From assembly GCF_009789075.1 (NCBI RefSeq), contig NZ_WNXQ01000008.1:1-64000 (forward strand): a DNA stretch of 64,000 nt, in the 5' to 3' direction. The notes under the pieces are model-generated. The model saw only the letters and a list, made by a program, of their open reading frames with translations. It made no database searches and was not told where the DNA came from. The translations under genes and the position numbers were made by a program. Every line of letters starts with the position of its first letter. Position 1 is the stretch's first letter. Below, in pieces: positions 1 to 7,532 of this stretch. Origin of the DNA: Pseudooceanicola pacificus. GTDB lineage: Bacteria; Pseudomonadota; Alphaproteobacteria; Rhodobacterales; Rhodobacteraceae.

Positions 1-168
1 CAGCCCCTTGCCCAGGATCGGGCCGGTCGGCAGGTTTGTCGGCGACCCTCCGGCAGGCTCCACCGTGATCTCGTAAAGCTGCTGCGGATGCGGCGCGGGC
101 AGCCCGTCGATCATCAGCGTCCCGGACCGGCCCGATGCTTGGCGCACGGGCCCCGCTCCGGTTTTGGG
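1..168 (-). pseudogene. C-terminal fragment of an anti-sigma factor (RskA type)
   Basis: Reading leftwards off the window edge, the minus strand encodes a piece ending in YEITVEPAGGSPTNLPTGP, which is the hallmark C-terminal motif of RskA-family anti-sigma factors (EPxGGSPTGxPTGP). An in-frame TGA lies at 169-171, so at most about 55 codons remain. The roughly 180 upstream residues of a full anti-sigma factor are absent, because the fic gene occupies that DNA. The only near start is a GTG at 145-147 without a ribosome site. I read it as a truncated relic marking the edge of an insertion; the rest lies outside the window. Confidence 0.5.
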
Positions 169-233
169 TCATCGCCTCCTGCATGTCCTATGAGCGATAG
201 ACTTGACCTCTATGCCTCAAATATGATCTAACA

Positions 234-264
234 ATGAGTTATAGAACAGGTATCTATAACTCAT
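234..264. promoter_or_regulatory. Palindromic operator overlapping the fic start codon
   Basis: The two arms ATGAGTTATAGA (234-245) and TCTATAACTCAT (253-264) are perfect 12-bp inverted repeats separated by 7 bp. The right arm runs into the ATG of the fic gene (263-265). A possible -35 TTGACC is at 203-208, with only a weak -10 near 222-235. A protein bound here would block both transcription and access to the start codon. The Fic protein itself ends in a winged-helix-like segment, so autoregulation is the simplest idea (inference). Confidence 0.65.
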
Positions 265-1375
265 GGCTTGGAACTGGACGCTACTCGGCTGGCCGGATTT
301 CCGGTACGACACCTCCGCTCTGGAACCGTTCGAGCAGAGGTTTCTGCTGTCGTCCGGGGAAATCCTCGGTGCGGTCCATCATGTCAGCCAGTCGGAGCGC
401 GAACAACTCCGCATCGAACTGCTCAGCGAGGAAGCGATGCGGACGAGCGCCATCGAGGGCGAAATCCTCGACCGGCTCAGTGTCCAGTCTTCGCTGCGCC
501 GCCATCTGGGCCTCGATCCGGGCAGCACCCCTGCCAGACCGCGCGAACAGGGCGTCGCGGAAATGATGGTCGACGTCTATTCCAGCTTTGCGGACCCGCT
601 CAGTCACGAGACGCTGTACCGCTGGCACCGGATGCTTTTGTCCCATGACCGTCGGCTGGAAACTGTCGGGGCCTACCGACACCACGCCGAGGCGATGCAA
701 ATCGTTTCCGGCCGCCTCGACCGCCCGACGATCCATTTCGAAGCGCCTCCCTCAGAGCGGGTCATGCCTGAGATGGAGCGATACGCGGATTGGTTCAACA
801 CGACCGGGCCGGGGGGAGCAGAGCCGCTTCCAGCGCTGACGCGCTCGGGGCTAAGCCACCTCTATTTCGAAAGCATCCATCCTTTTGAGGACGGCAACGG
901 CCGCCTGGGCCGCGCCCTCGCGGAAAAGTCGCTGGCGCAGAACATCGGCCAGCCGACCCTCATCTCGCTCGCCTTCACCATCGAGAAGGAGCGCAAGGCG
1001 TATTACGACCAGCTCGAACGGCATCAAAGAACGCTCGATGTGACCGAGTGGCTCGTCTGGTTCGCGGAAATTGTCCTGAAGGCCCAACAGGTCACACTCG
1101 ACCGCGTGGGCTTCTTCATCAACAAGGCGCATTTCTACAATCGGCACAGAGACCAGCTGAACGCACGCCAGGCCAAGGCCGTCGCCCGAATGTTCCGGGA
1201 AGGTCCCGACGGTTTCAAAGGCGGCCTCAGCGCTGACAACTATCTCAAGATCACCGGAACCTCACGCGCCACCGCGACCCGCGATCTGCAGGACCTGGTC
1301 GAGAAAGGCGCGCTCAGCCGAACCGGTGAGCGACGCCATACAAGGTACTGGTTGACCCTAGATCGGACGGCGTGA
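263..1375 (+). CDS. Fic family protein with N-terminal inhibitory helix and C-terminal winged helix
   Basis: This 370-residue protein has the DUF4172-type N-terminus, then the class II inhibitory motif TSAIEG at residues 61-66, fitting (S/T)xxxE(G/N). The Fic core carries the catalytic HPFEDGNGR at 206-214 with all key residues present. The last ~60 residues look like a winged helix-turn-helix (TSRATATRDLQDL). Fic enzymes usually transfer AMP from ATP to a protein hydroxyl; the N-terminal inhibitory Glu is expected to block ATP binding until relieved. The start codon lies inside a perfect palindrome and has only a weak AGG ribosome site. No antitoxin-like partner gene is adjacent, consistent with inhibition built into the same chain. 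The target is unknown. Confidence 0.9.
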   Translation: MAWNWTLLGWPDFRYDTSALEPFEQRFLLSSGEILGAVHHVSQSEREQLRIELLSEEAMRTSAIEGEILDRLSVQSSLRRHLGLDPGSTPARPREQGVAEMMVDVYSSFADPLSHETLYRWHRMLLSHDRRLETVGAYRHHAEAMQIVSGRLDRPTIHFEAPPSERVMPEMERYADWFNTTGPGGAEPLPALTRSGLSHLYFESIHPFEDGNGRLGRALAEKSLAQNIGQPTLISLAFTIEKERKAYYDQLERHQRTLDVTEWLVWFAEIVLKAQQVTLDRVGFFINKAHFYNRHRDQLNARQAKAVARMFREGPDGFKGGLSADNYLKITGTSRATATRDLQDLVEKGALSRTGERRHTRYWLTLDRTA

Positions 1376-1559
1376 CGGGTTGGCAGGCAGCCCGGGATGT
1401 TCCCAATTGCCAGATACGGCCTGACGCGCAGCGCCAGAGCGAATGTTCCCTGTTTGCGCCGGCCAAAGGAGAATGCCCGTCAAAAGGGATGGGGCCGGAT
1501 TGCTCGGGTCCGTTGCATGAGCGGCAGAGGACTGTACTTGTCGTCGCTTTGCGCACCTG

Positions 1560-1912
1560 TCACGCGGCCTCCTGGGACAGTTTGGTGGCCAAGGCGATCT
1601 TGCCGGCATCACAATTCTCGAACTGGCCCTTTCGGATGGCGCGGAAAGTTTCGCGGCCAGCGTCTGGACCCCGGGGATGTGACGCAATCGCTGCTTCATT
1701 GCGGCACGATCACTCTCGATCCAATTGTTCAGATACTTGCGGTGAATGTGACGGATATTCATCTCGCGCGCCCGGCGGCCTTGCGGTTTGGAAGTCGCCG
1801 TTGCCGCGCCAAGCGCCAATAGATTGGCACGCAGCTTCACCGGCACGCCATGCTTGGGATCGCTGACCAGCTGATCGTGCACCGTCAGGGCCGTCCCCGA
1901 CCGAAAGGACAC
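1560..1912 (-). pseudogene. Frameshifted, truncated IS6-type transposase remnant
   Basis: One minus-strand frame contains HRKYLNNWIESDRAAMKQR, the region around the catalytic Glu (YLNNxxExDH/R) of IS6/IS26-family DDE transposases. The continuation FRAIRKGQFENCDAGKI, followed by about ten more residues and a TGA at 1560-1562, is in a different frame, so at least one frameshift lies near 1650. The N-terminal two thirds are not recognisable. GGTCCGTTGCA at about 1507-1517 could be what is left of the terminal inverted repeat. It cannot encode an active transposase and marks an old insertion between fic and the replicon. Confidence 0.7.
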
Positions 1913-2472
1913 AGTTTCAAGGGTTTCCGCGCGCCCGGAGGTGACCCGGCTCGGCAGTTGCGGTAGGTTTCAGTGGTCGATCGCGATGGTGGCGGGCTGG
2001 GATGTCATGCCGCGAGGCTGGTTCACGACGGCGCTTTCCTTCACCAAATAGCATTCAAACCGCCCCGCCTTGCCGGCCCTCATTTTGTCCAATAAGTTTG
2101 CCTTATCGGTCATAGCGGTAGATGCTCGGCGCCATGTCGCGTAACAGCGAGAAATCGCGACCAGGGACGGCAAATGAGCCTCTGCCCGACGCGGAGGACG
2201 GGAGAGATCGCCGCGGTGGCGAGGCCCGCAGCTTGCCAGAGATGACCAGTATCTTTCTGTCCGCGCTGACAAGCCCCTGCCCTCTCGATCTCGACACGTG
2301 ACCGCCGTCTGTTCGCATTCGCCTGGGCCGTCTCGCAGCGGGTATCGGCGTGCCTCAGCGCGGCTATCGCGGCTGATGGATCCTGGTTCCTGGTCAGTGC
2401 CACGTTGCGTGTCACCACACGTCAGACCTCTTTTGGCGGCAATATGCACCGATGAGCTGGGCTGTCTCTGCT
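1913..2472. other. Intergenic stretch without a recognised gene
   Basis: About 560 bp between the transposase remnant and repC. Short open frames exist on both strands, but none has a convincing ribosome site, codon pattern or recognisable motif. The piece nearest 1980-2110 reads on the minus strand as a plausible but unidentified peptide and may be another degraded gene. The 1376-1559 stretch just to the left is similarly featureless apart from the possible IS end. Confidence 0.4.
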
Positions 2473-3831
2473 TCATGCCGCCCGACCGCCAAGCCGGCCG
2501 TAGAAGCTGCGTTCAAGGTGCAACTCCCCTGCCCCGGCTTTCTCCACCATGCCCCGCAGATATCCGCCCGGTGACGCGACCTCGCCCGTGCTGTGCTTTT
2601 CGAACACCAGGGCAAGGGCTGCCGTGGCTGCCTGTTTGCCAAGCCTGTCCTGCGCGACGTTCCAGGCATGTTCGGTCACGCCGATCATGGGCCTCAGCTG
2701 CCCTGCCACCCGGTGCAGATCGTTCCAAGTCTTGAGGAAGCCGCCGACATGCCGCGCCCAGGAGGCGAATTCGGGACAGGCCTGCAGGACCGTGCTCAGA
2801 TTCAAGGCTGTTGGCACCTTGGGCACTTTGCTTTCCCGGTCTTTCAGCGCCCGGTCCTGCGGTGTCTCGGTTGCCATATGTGGCACGAGGGTTGAAGTTT
2901 TCCCCGTATCGCAGGGATTACATCCTACAGGTTCGAGTTGTTTTGTAGTTGGTGTGTGGGGGTCGTAACTGGACCTCTTGGGGTCCATTTCCCGGGCTTT
3001 GGTCGGCAATTGCCCCGGAGTTTCCGCCGCGTTTTCCACAGCCTCATCCACCTGCGTCGCGGCGAGGTAGCTCTGCTCCACCTGCGCCTGAAGGTCCCGG
3101 AACCAGGCGAACAGGCGGCCAAGGCGATCCGACGTGTCATGTCGGCGTGGAAGCTGACCCAGAAGCTGTTCGAAAAGGTCGACAAGCTGCGCCCAGGGGC
3201 CGCTGAGTGCCGCGTTGATGGCGGCCTCGATCCGCGCGCGGATCATCCTGCGGGCGACCGTGATCTGGCGCTTCAGACGCTGGCACAGCGCCCGTTCGGC
3301 CTGCAGATGCGCGTGCAACTGTTCGAACTCTGCCGCCCGTGCCGCGAGCGGCGAGAGGTCGAAGCCATAGGCCTCGACGATCCGCCCCTCCGCGTCCCTG
3401 CGGCCCCAGCGTTTGCCGTTCGGGCTGTCCCTGAAGGAGATCACGCCGAGCTCGGCCAGCCGCCGCGCATGGCGTTTGAGCGCCGAGAGCGAAAACCCCG
3501 TCTGCTCCATCAGATAGGCATTGGAGGCCCAGACGATCGGGCGCTGCCCTTCCGTCCAGTCCTGGGCCTGGGTAAAGGCTCCGAGTGTGTCGAGCAGCAG
3601 CATGTCACCGGCCTTGAGCCCGATTTTCGCCCCGACCCGTTTGACCGCCACGAAGGCGCGCGTCTTGTGAATATCCTGCTGCTCACCGGCGTTGGCCAGC
3701 TGTTCGGCCATGCCAAGTGCGGGCGTCTGCTTGCGCCATCCGGATGTCTGGTCGGCCGCAAGCACAGCTTTCCCGGTCTGAGGCGTCCCTGCCCCAGTTG
3801 CCCCGTGCGGAGCATCCTCATGTTGTCTCAT
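2473..3831 (-). CDS. repC: Plasmid replication initiator RepC
   Basis: A 452-residue protein with the RepC signature: an N-terminal winged-helix region (near residues 70-160, with IVWASNAYLMEQTGFS and RDSPNGKRWGRR), then GFDLSPLAARAAEFEQL and a long basic coiled segment, and a C-terminal RepC domain. RepC binds the origin of repABC plasmids, and in characterised members the origin lies inside repC itself; the lowest-GC stretch here is near 2870-2960 (inference that oriV is there). It is the third gene of the rep operon, separated from repB by a 174-bp gap that holds the antisense RNA. The start ATG at 3831 is preceded by ACAGG. The length is slightly above the usual ~400 residues. Confidence 0.93.
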   Translation of the reverse strand: MRQHEDAPHGATGAGTPQTGKAVLAADQTSGWRKQTPALGMAEQLANAGEQQDIHKTRAFVAVKRVGAKIGLKAGDMLLLDTLGAFTQAQDWTEGQRPIVWASNAYLMEQTGFSLSALKRHARRLAELGVISFRDSPNGKRWGRRDAEGRIVEAYGFDLSPLAARAAEFEQLHAHLQAERALCQRLKRQITVARRMIRARIEAAINAALSGPWAQLVDLFEQLLGQLPRRHDTSDRLGRLFAWFRDLQAQVEQSYLAATQVDEAVENAAETPGQLPTKAREMDPKRSSYDPHTPTTKQLEPVGCNPCDTGKTSTLVPHMATETPQDRALKDRESKVPKVPTALNLSTVLQACPEFASWARHVGGFLKTWNDLHRVAGQLRPMIGVTEHAWNVAQDRLGKQAATAALALVFEKHSTGEVASPGGYLRGMVEKAGAGELHLERSFYGRLGGRAA

Positions 3832-3879
3832 CCTGTGTCAGCTGACAAAGAAATCCCGTGCGCTCAGGAGCGTTTTTTC

Positions 3880-3908
3880 TTGTACGACGATTCGCTGACT
3901 GCTAGATT
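3880..3908 (+). promoter_or_regulatory. Promoter of the repABC counter-transcribed RNA
   Basis: TTGTAC at 3880-3885 and TAGATT at 3903-3908 are separated by exactly 17 bp on the plus strand, opposite to the rep operon. This position, in the repB-repC gap, is where ctRNA promoters occur in repABC plasmids. Confidence 0.6.
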
Positions 3909-3914
3909 CCAGGT

Positions 3915-3976
3915 GTCTAGTCTAAGAATTGCGCTATGCGCAGCAGCCCTCGAAGCTTCGGTTTCGGGGGTTTTCT
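3915..3976 (+). ncRNA. Counter-transcribed RNA (incompatibility RNA) of the repABC operon
   Basis: Transcription from the promoter at 3880-3908 would begin near 3915 and end at the hairpin at 3947-3970 with its T-run, giving an RNA of about 60 nt. It is antisense to the repB-repC leader on the minus strand. In characterised repABC plasmids such an RNA represses repC expression and sets copy number and incompatibility. The identification rests on position, promoter spacing and terminator; the exact ends are inferred. Confidence 0.7.
3947..3976 (+). terminator. Rho-independent terminator of the ctRNA
   Basis: CCCTCGAA (3947-3954) pairs with TTCGGGGG (3963-3970) through eight base pairs, one of them G-U, around an 8-nt loop. 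It is followed by TTTTCTTT. In the ctRNA family this stem-loop is also the part that contacts the target mRNA. Confidence 0.65.
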
Positions 3977-4005
3977 TTGGTCGCCTTCCTCCTTTCTGCT
4001 CTTCC

Positions 4006-4977
4006 TCAGGTGTCGTCCCCCGGGTTTACATCTGTAAACTCGGCATAGGATTTCTTGATGATCTCATCGAGATTCTGTTCCAGCCAGGCCGCGAAACCGG
4101 CATTGGCCCCGGCCTTTTTCACCGACAGCGATAGCGTGCTGCGGCTGGATTTGATCACGACGCCGTCCACCGGAACGGATTCCTGCAAGCCCGCCGTGGT
4201 CTTGGCGCCCCGCTTGGTCGCTTCGCGGATGAGCGCGTCGAGCCGCTGATCGGACGTCAGCGTTGTGTCGAGCCTGGACAGCAGATCCAGCGCTGCCTTT
4301 TCGGTGATCTTCTTCTCGGCAAAAAGGTCCGCCAGCTCGGTCCATCTCGGCCGTCCGGATTTGGGCGCAGACCCGATCAGATCTCCTGCCCGCGACGGCA
4401 CATTCTGGGTGACCTTGGTCAGATGAGAATGCCCCGAGGCCGAGAGGTTCAGCACCTGGCGGACAGTCTTGGCATCATGGCCCGCCGCCTGAATGGCCGC
4501 GGCAAAGCGGGCTTTTTCATAGAACGACAGGTTGCGCCGCGCGGCGTTTTCCAGCCCTTTGGCCAGCAAGGCGGTGGCGTCGTCGATGTCCTGAACATTG
4601 GCGCGCACCTTGATGCCAAGTTCCCGGCAGGCTTTCAGACGCCGCCGCCCATAGATCGCCTGATACCGGCCCTCGGCGGTCGCGGACCGGCGTACAAGGA
4701 TCGGCACCTGTTGACCGCCGTCGCGGATGCTGGCGACCAGCGTGTCAAAGCTGTCGCTGTCGTCATCGTCGTTTACAGCTGTAAACTCGTCCAGCCGGTC
4801 CACCGGGCCCCAGTCGTCGATCAGGCCCGGGTCGATTTCCCGGATCGACGCCAGGGAACCCTGCAGGGCGCCAAGTGCGGGCGCCGAGGTCTTGCGCACC
4901 GTTTCGGGCGCGGATCCGCCGGACCGCGCAATCGTATTGGCGATGCCGGACATGTCGCGAAGCGATTTGCGTGCCAT
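4006..4977 (-). CDS. repB: Plasmid partitioning protein RepB (ParB family)
   Basis: A 323-residue ParB-family protein. Recognisable parts are the nuclease/CTP-binding-type core (residues ~85-155, with GQQVPILVRR, IYGRRRLKACRELG and ENAARRNLSFYEKA) and a helix-turn-helix near LNLSASGHSHLTKV. RepB binds the parS palindromes and, with RepA, moves plasmid copies to daughter cells. Its ATG follows the repA TAA directly (TAAATG), so translation is probably coupled. Two parS-like palindromes lie inside the gene itself, one near each end. Confidence 0.95.
   Translation of the reverse strand: MARKSLRDMSGIANTIARSGGSAPETVRKTSAPALGALQGSLASIREIDPGLIDDWGPVDRLDEFTAVNDDDDSDSFDTLVASIRDGGQQVPILVRRSATAEGRYQAIYGRRRLKACRELGIKVRANVQDIDDATALLAKGLENAARRNLSFYEKARFAAAIQAAGHDAKTVRQVLNLSASGHSHLTKVTQNVPSRAGDLIGSAPKSGRPRWTELADLFAEKKITEKAALDLLSRLDTTLTSDQRLDALIREATKRGAKTTAGLQESVPVDGVVIKSSRSTLSLSVKKAGANAGFAAWLEQNLDEIIKKSYAEFTDVNPGDDT
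4024..4039. repeat. parS-like centromere site (degenerate copy)
   Basis: GTTTACATCTGTAAAC, a 16-bp palindrome with one central mismatch to the other two sites. It lies in the last codons of repB. Apart from the central GC it fits the published repABC parS consensus GTTNNNNGCNNNNAAC. Confidence 0.65.
4771..4786. repeat. parS-like centromere site
   Basis: GTTTACAGCTGTAAAC is a perfect 16-bp palindrome matching the repABC parS consensus GTTNNNNGCNNNNAAC. It lies within the 5' part of repB. Identical to the site at 6309-6324. Confidence 0.85.
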
Positions 4978-6162
4978 TTACTTGCGCCCCCATGCCTGGT
5001 GAATCATGACCTCGACCTCGCGCCCGACAGCATCCATCGAGCCCTTGGCCCGGTCATAGGTCCCGCGTGTCATCTCGGAGCGGACGACCTCATAGATCGA
5101 CTGTTTGAGCATGGTGGCATCGCTGATAGCCGTGCTTTTCAGTGCGGTCGCCGACATCACCCGATCCTGGAACAGCGCCCGCATGAACGAGGTCAGCTGT
5201 TGCGAGGGCACATCCGTCGGCTCGTCGCGGGTGATCAGGAATTTGAAGTTGTCGTATTGCAGCTTGGCGCCGGCTTCCTCGATCACGCCCATATAGGCGC
5301 CCGCCAGTTCCAGAAATTGCGCGGTGGAGGAGACATCCAGCATCGACGGCGTCAAAGGCACCACCAGAGAGCTGGCGGCCGCCATGCCGGCAATGGTCAG
5401 GAAACCCAGCTGCGGCGGGCTGTCCATCAGGACGATATCGAAGTCGTTCTCGACCTCGGCCAGGGCATTGCGGATGCGGGTGAAGAACGGCTGATCCGGG
5501 TTCGAATGAACCGCGGATTCAGTCTCGAACTCGGACAAAAGCAGGCGGGCAGGGGCGATCGACAGCCCCGGGAAATAGGTCGGTACGACAACCTCGGCCA
5601 TGCTCACCGGATCGTCGTAGCGGATCGCGTCATAGACGGTCAGCCCGTCGAATTCGATTTCCGGGCTGATGCCGCACATCGACGTCAGAGACCCCTGCGG
5701 ATCGAGATCGACGGCCAGCACCCGGTAGCCGCGCAGCGCAAAGTAATGGGCGAGGTGCACGCTGGTCGTGCTCTTGCTCGACCCGCCCTTGAAGTTCATC
5801 AGCTGCCAGACCTGGAGCTTTTCGTCACCGGATCGGCCGGGCAGATAGCGGCCCTTCTTGCGCGATGACTTTTCGAGAACCTGGCGGGCGTCCCAGATCT
5901 CCTGCGCGGTGTAATGGCGCCGGCCGCCACGCACATCCTTGGGCTCGGGGATCGTATTCTCGGCGTGCAGTTTGCGCATGAACTGGCCGGAAACGCCCAG
6001 CAATGCAGCTGCCTCGGGCGCCGAGAACGAACGCAGCGTTTTTGTATTGTCCGGCGCGAAAGCCGAGAGCAAATGCTCTCTGATCGCAGCGTTCAACCGC
6101 TCGGAAATTTCTGTCGCTAGAACCGAAGGTCTGTCATTGGCCAGCGGTGTCACAGGAATCAT
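4978..6162 (-). CDS. repA: Plasmid partitioning ATPase RepA (ParA family)
   Basis: RepA is a ParA-type ATPase that segregates the plasmid and usually autorepresses the rep operon. Counting from the ATG at 6160-6162 (394 residues), an N-terminal MerR-like helix-turn-helix region spans about 45-95 (FSAPEAAALLGVS, GRRHYTAQEI). The deviant Walker A KGGSSKST is at 125-132, followed by AVDLDPQGS and the Walker B-like IVLMDSPPQLG. The ATG has GGGG about 7 nt upstream. An in-frame GTG at 6198 would add 12 residues but has no ribosome site, so I prefer the ATG. The stop is immediately followed by the repB start. Confidence 0.95.
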   Translation of the reverse strand: MIPVTPLANDRPSVLATEISERLNAAIREHLLSAFAPDNTKTLRSFSAPEAAALLGVSGQFMRKLHAENTIPEPKDVRGGRRHYTAQEIWDARQVLEKSSRKKGRYLPGRSGDEKLQVWQLMNFKGGSSKSTTSVHLAHYFALRGYRVLAVDLDPQGSLTSMCGISPEIEFDGLTVYDAIRYDDPVSMAEVVVPTYFPGLSIAPARLLLSEFETESAVHSNPDQPFFTRIRNALAEVENDFDIVLMDSPPQLGFLTIAGMAAASSLVVPLTPSMLDVSSTAQFLELAGAYMGVIEEAGAKLQYDNFKFLITRDEPTDVPSQQLTSFMRALFQDRVMSATALKSTAISDATMLKQSIYEVVRSEMTRGTYDRAKGSMDAVGREVEVMIHQAWGRK

Positions 6163-6253
6163 GTAGTTGCCCCAATTTCGAAAATGTGGCAATTCCACGC
6201 CACTTGGGGGTTAAGAGCCGTGATTCACCGGCCTAAGTCAAGATTTTTCCCTT

Positions 6254-6287
6254 ATATAGTGTCTATTGCGCAATTCAGAGACTATAT
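6254..6287. promoter_or_regulatory. Operator/promoter palindrome upstream of repA
   Basis: ATATAGTGTCT (6254-6264) and AGAGACTATAT (6277-6287) are inverted repeats matching at 10 of 11 positions, enclosing a second palindrome ATTGCGCAAT (6265-6274). The minus-strand reading contains TATATA, a likely -10 for repA. This is the expected place for RepA (with RepB) autorepression; binding is inferred. Confidence 0.55.
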
Positions 6288-6308
6288 GCACCGAACCTTG
6301 CCAGAGGC

Positions 6309-6324
6309 GTTTACAGCTGTAAAC
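6309..6324. repeat. parS-like centromere site upstream of repA
   Basis: GTTTACAGCTGTAAAC, a perfect copy of the palindrome in repB, lying about 147 bp upstream of the repA ATG. The region 6163-6497 otherwise contains the rep promoter/operator and no gene. Confidence 0.85.
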
Positions 6325-6497
6325 GGAGTTTCCACAGCATGGTTCCCCGAACGTCTCAGCGTCCGTCGCGCGTTACTCCGCGCCTCACCCCGCTCCCGGA
6401 GCAGAGAAGGGCAGGGGGGGTGACACTGGTACGGGGCGGGTCTGCCTGACTCTGATCGGGTTTTGAAATGATGTATCCGGCGGGCGGGGCAGGGGGA

Positions 6498-7448
6498 TCA
6501 GTTGCCCCAGACAATCGCGTTCTCGTGCCGCTTGATCGTAGTGCTGAGGTGCCGGAACCCGTGGGTCACATGATCGAACAGCTTTTGCGCGGCGGGCGTC
6601 TGCTGAGAGTTCTTTGTGCGGAGAATGCCCAGGCTGCGGGCCGGCTGCGGGATCTTGACGGGCAGCACGGAAATATTGTGGGTCTTGCGATGCGCGAAGA
6701 CAACCGAATGGGGCAGCACCGTGAGCGCGTCCGTCTCTTCGAGATAGTTGTAGACGGACATCAGCGACCCGCCGGAAAAGCGCACCGAAATGTCCGTCAC
6801 GCCAACCGCCAGCAGGATGGCATGCAGATCCGCCAGAAGCGGCGAGCCCGGCAACGGCGCCACCCAGGGGAAATCCACCAGATCGCGGGTCGAGATCCGG
6901 CCGCGCCGATGCAGCGGATGCCCCCCGCGACAGGCCAGGACATTCCGGCCGGGGAGGATCTCGGTAAACTCCATCTCGGGCGCGGCCTCGACCAGACCCA
7001 GCGGACAGACCGCGAAATCCAGCTGATGCGACAGCAGGCGCTTCTGCAGGTCCGGCAGGTTGCCATAGGACTGGTCCACGCGGATGCCGGGCTCCTGAAC
7101 GTGGAACGTGCCGATCATGCGGCTGATGTAGGCATCCATGAAGAACGGCACGCCGCCAACCTTGACGGTGCCCGAACTGCCGCTGCGCAGACTGCGCAGG
7201 GCCTCGGTCGCCTGGCGTGAGGCTTCGAGGATCTGACGGCCGTGGAGCGCAAGCGTTTCGCCGATCAGCGTCGGCCTGAGCGGACGGCGGCCCGGCTCGA
7301 ACAGCGGCTCCCCCAGGCGTTTCTCAAGCGTGGAAAGCACGCGCGAAATGGCGGGCTGGCTGATTCCCAGCAACTCGGCCGCGCGGGTGACGCTGCCAAG
7401 GTCGACCACGGCGGCCAGTTGAACGAGGTGGCGTTCTTCGATCTTCAT
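6498..7448 (-). CDS. LysR family transcriptional regulator
   Basis: A 316-residue LysR-type regulator: the N-terminal winged helix covers residues 1-60 (GSVTRAAELLGISQPAISRVLSTLE), followed by a two-lobed effector-binding domain. It is divergent from the hydroxyquinol dioxygenase operon with an 84-bp shared intergenic region, the classic arrangement for a LysR activator responding to an aromatic or ring-cleavage intermediate. Within that gap TTAT (7458-7461) and ATAA (7475-7478) form a possible half-site pair. It is closest in general type to the regulators of hydroxyquinol/chlorocatechol operons, but the effector is not deducible. Confidence 0.92.
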   Translation of the reverse strand: MKIEERHLVQLAAVVDLGSVTRAAELLGISQPAISRVLSTLEKRLGEPLFEPGRRPLRPTLIGETLALHGRQILEASRQATEALRSLRSGSSGTVKVGGVPFFMDAYISRMIGTFHVQEPGIRVDQSYGNLPDLQKRLLSHQLDFAVCPLGLVEAAPEMEFTEILPGRNVLACRGGHPLHRRGRISTRDLVDFPWVAPLPGSPLLADLHAILLAVGVTDISVRFSGGSLMSVYNYLEETDALTVLPHSVVFAHRKTHNISVLPVKIPQPARSLGILRTKNSQQTPAAQKLFDHVTHGFRHLSTTIKRHENAIVWGN

Positions 7449-7532
7449 ATCAATTTGTTATAGTGGAGACGAAAATAATAATCCTCAAGGCAAATTTCTC
7501 GCAATACCGTTGAGTCGGGAGGAGTTTGCAGG

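Noticed and set aside
1970-2476. Minus-strand frames between the transposase remnant and repC
   Set aside because: No recognisable domain, poor start context and overlapping frames of equal quality.
4423-5868. Plus-strand frame of about 480 codons across repA/repB
   Set aside because: Antisense to repA and repB, no family motifs, no ribosome site.
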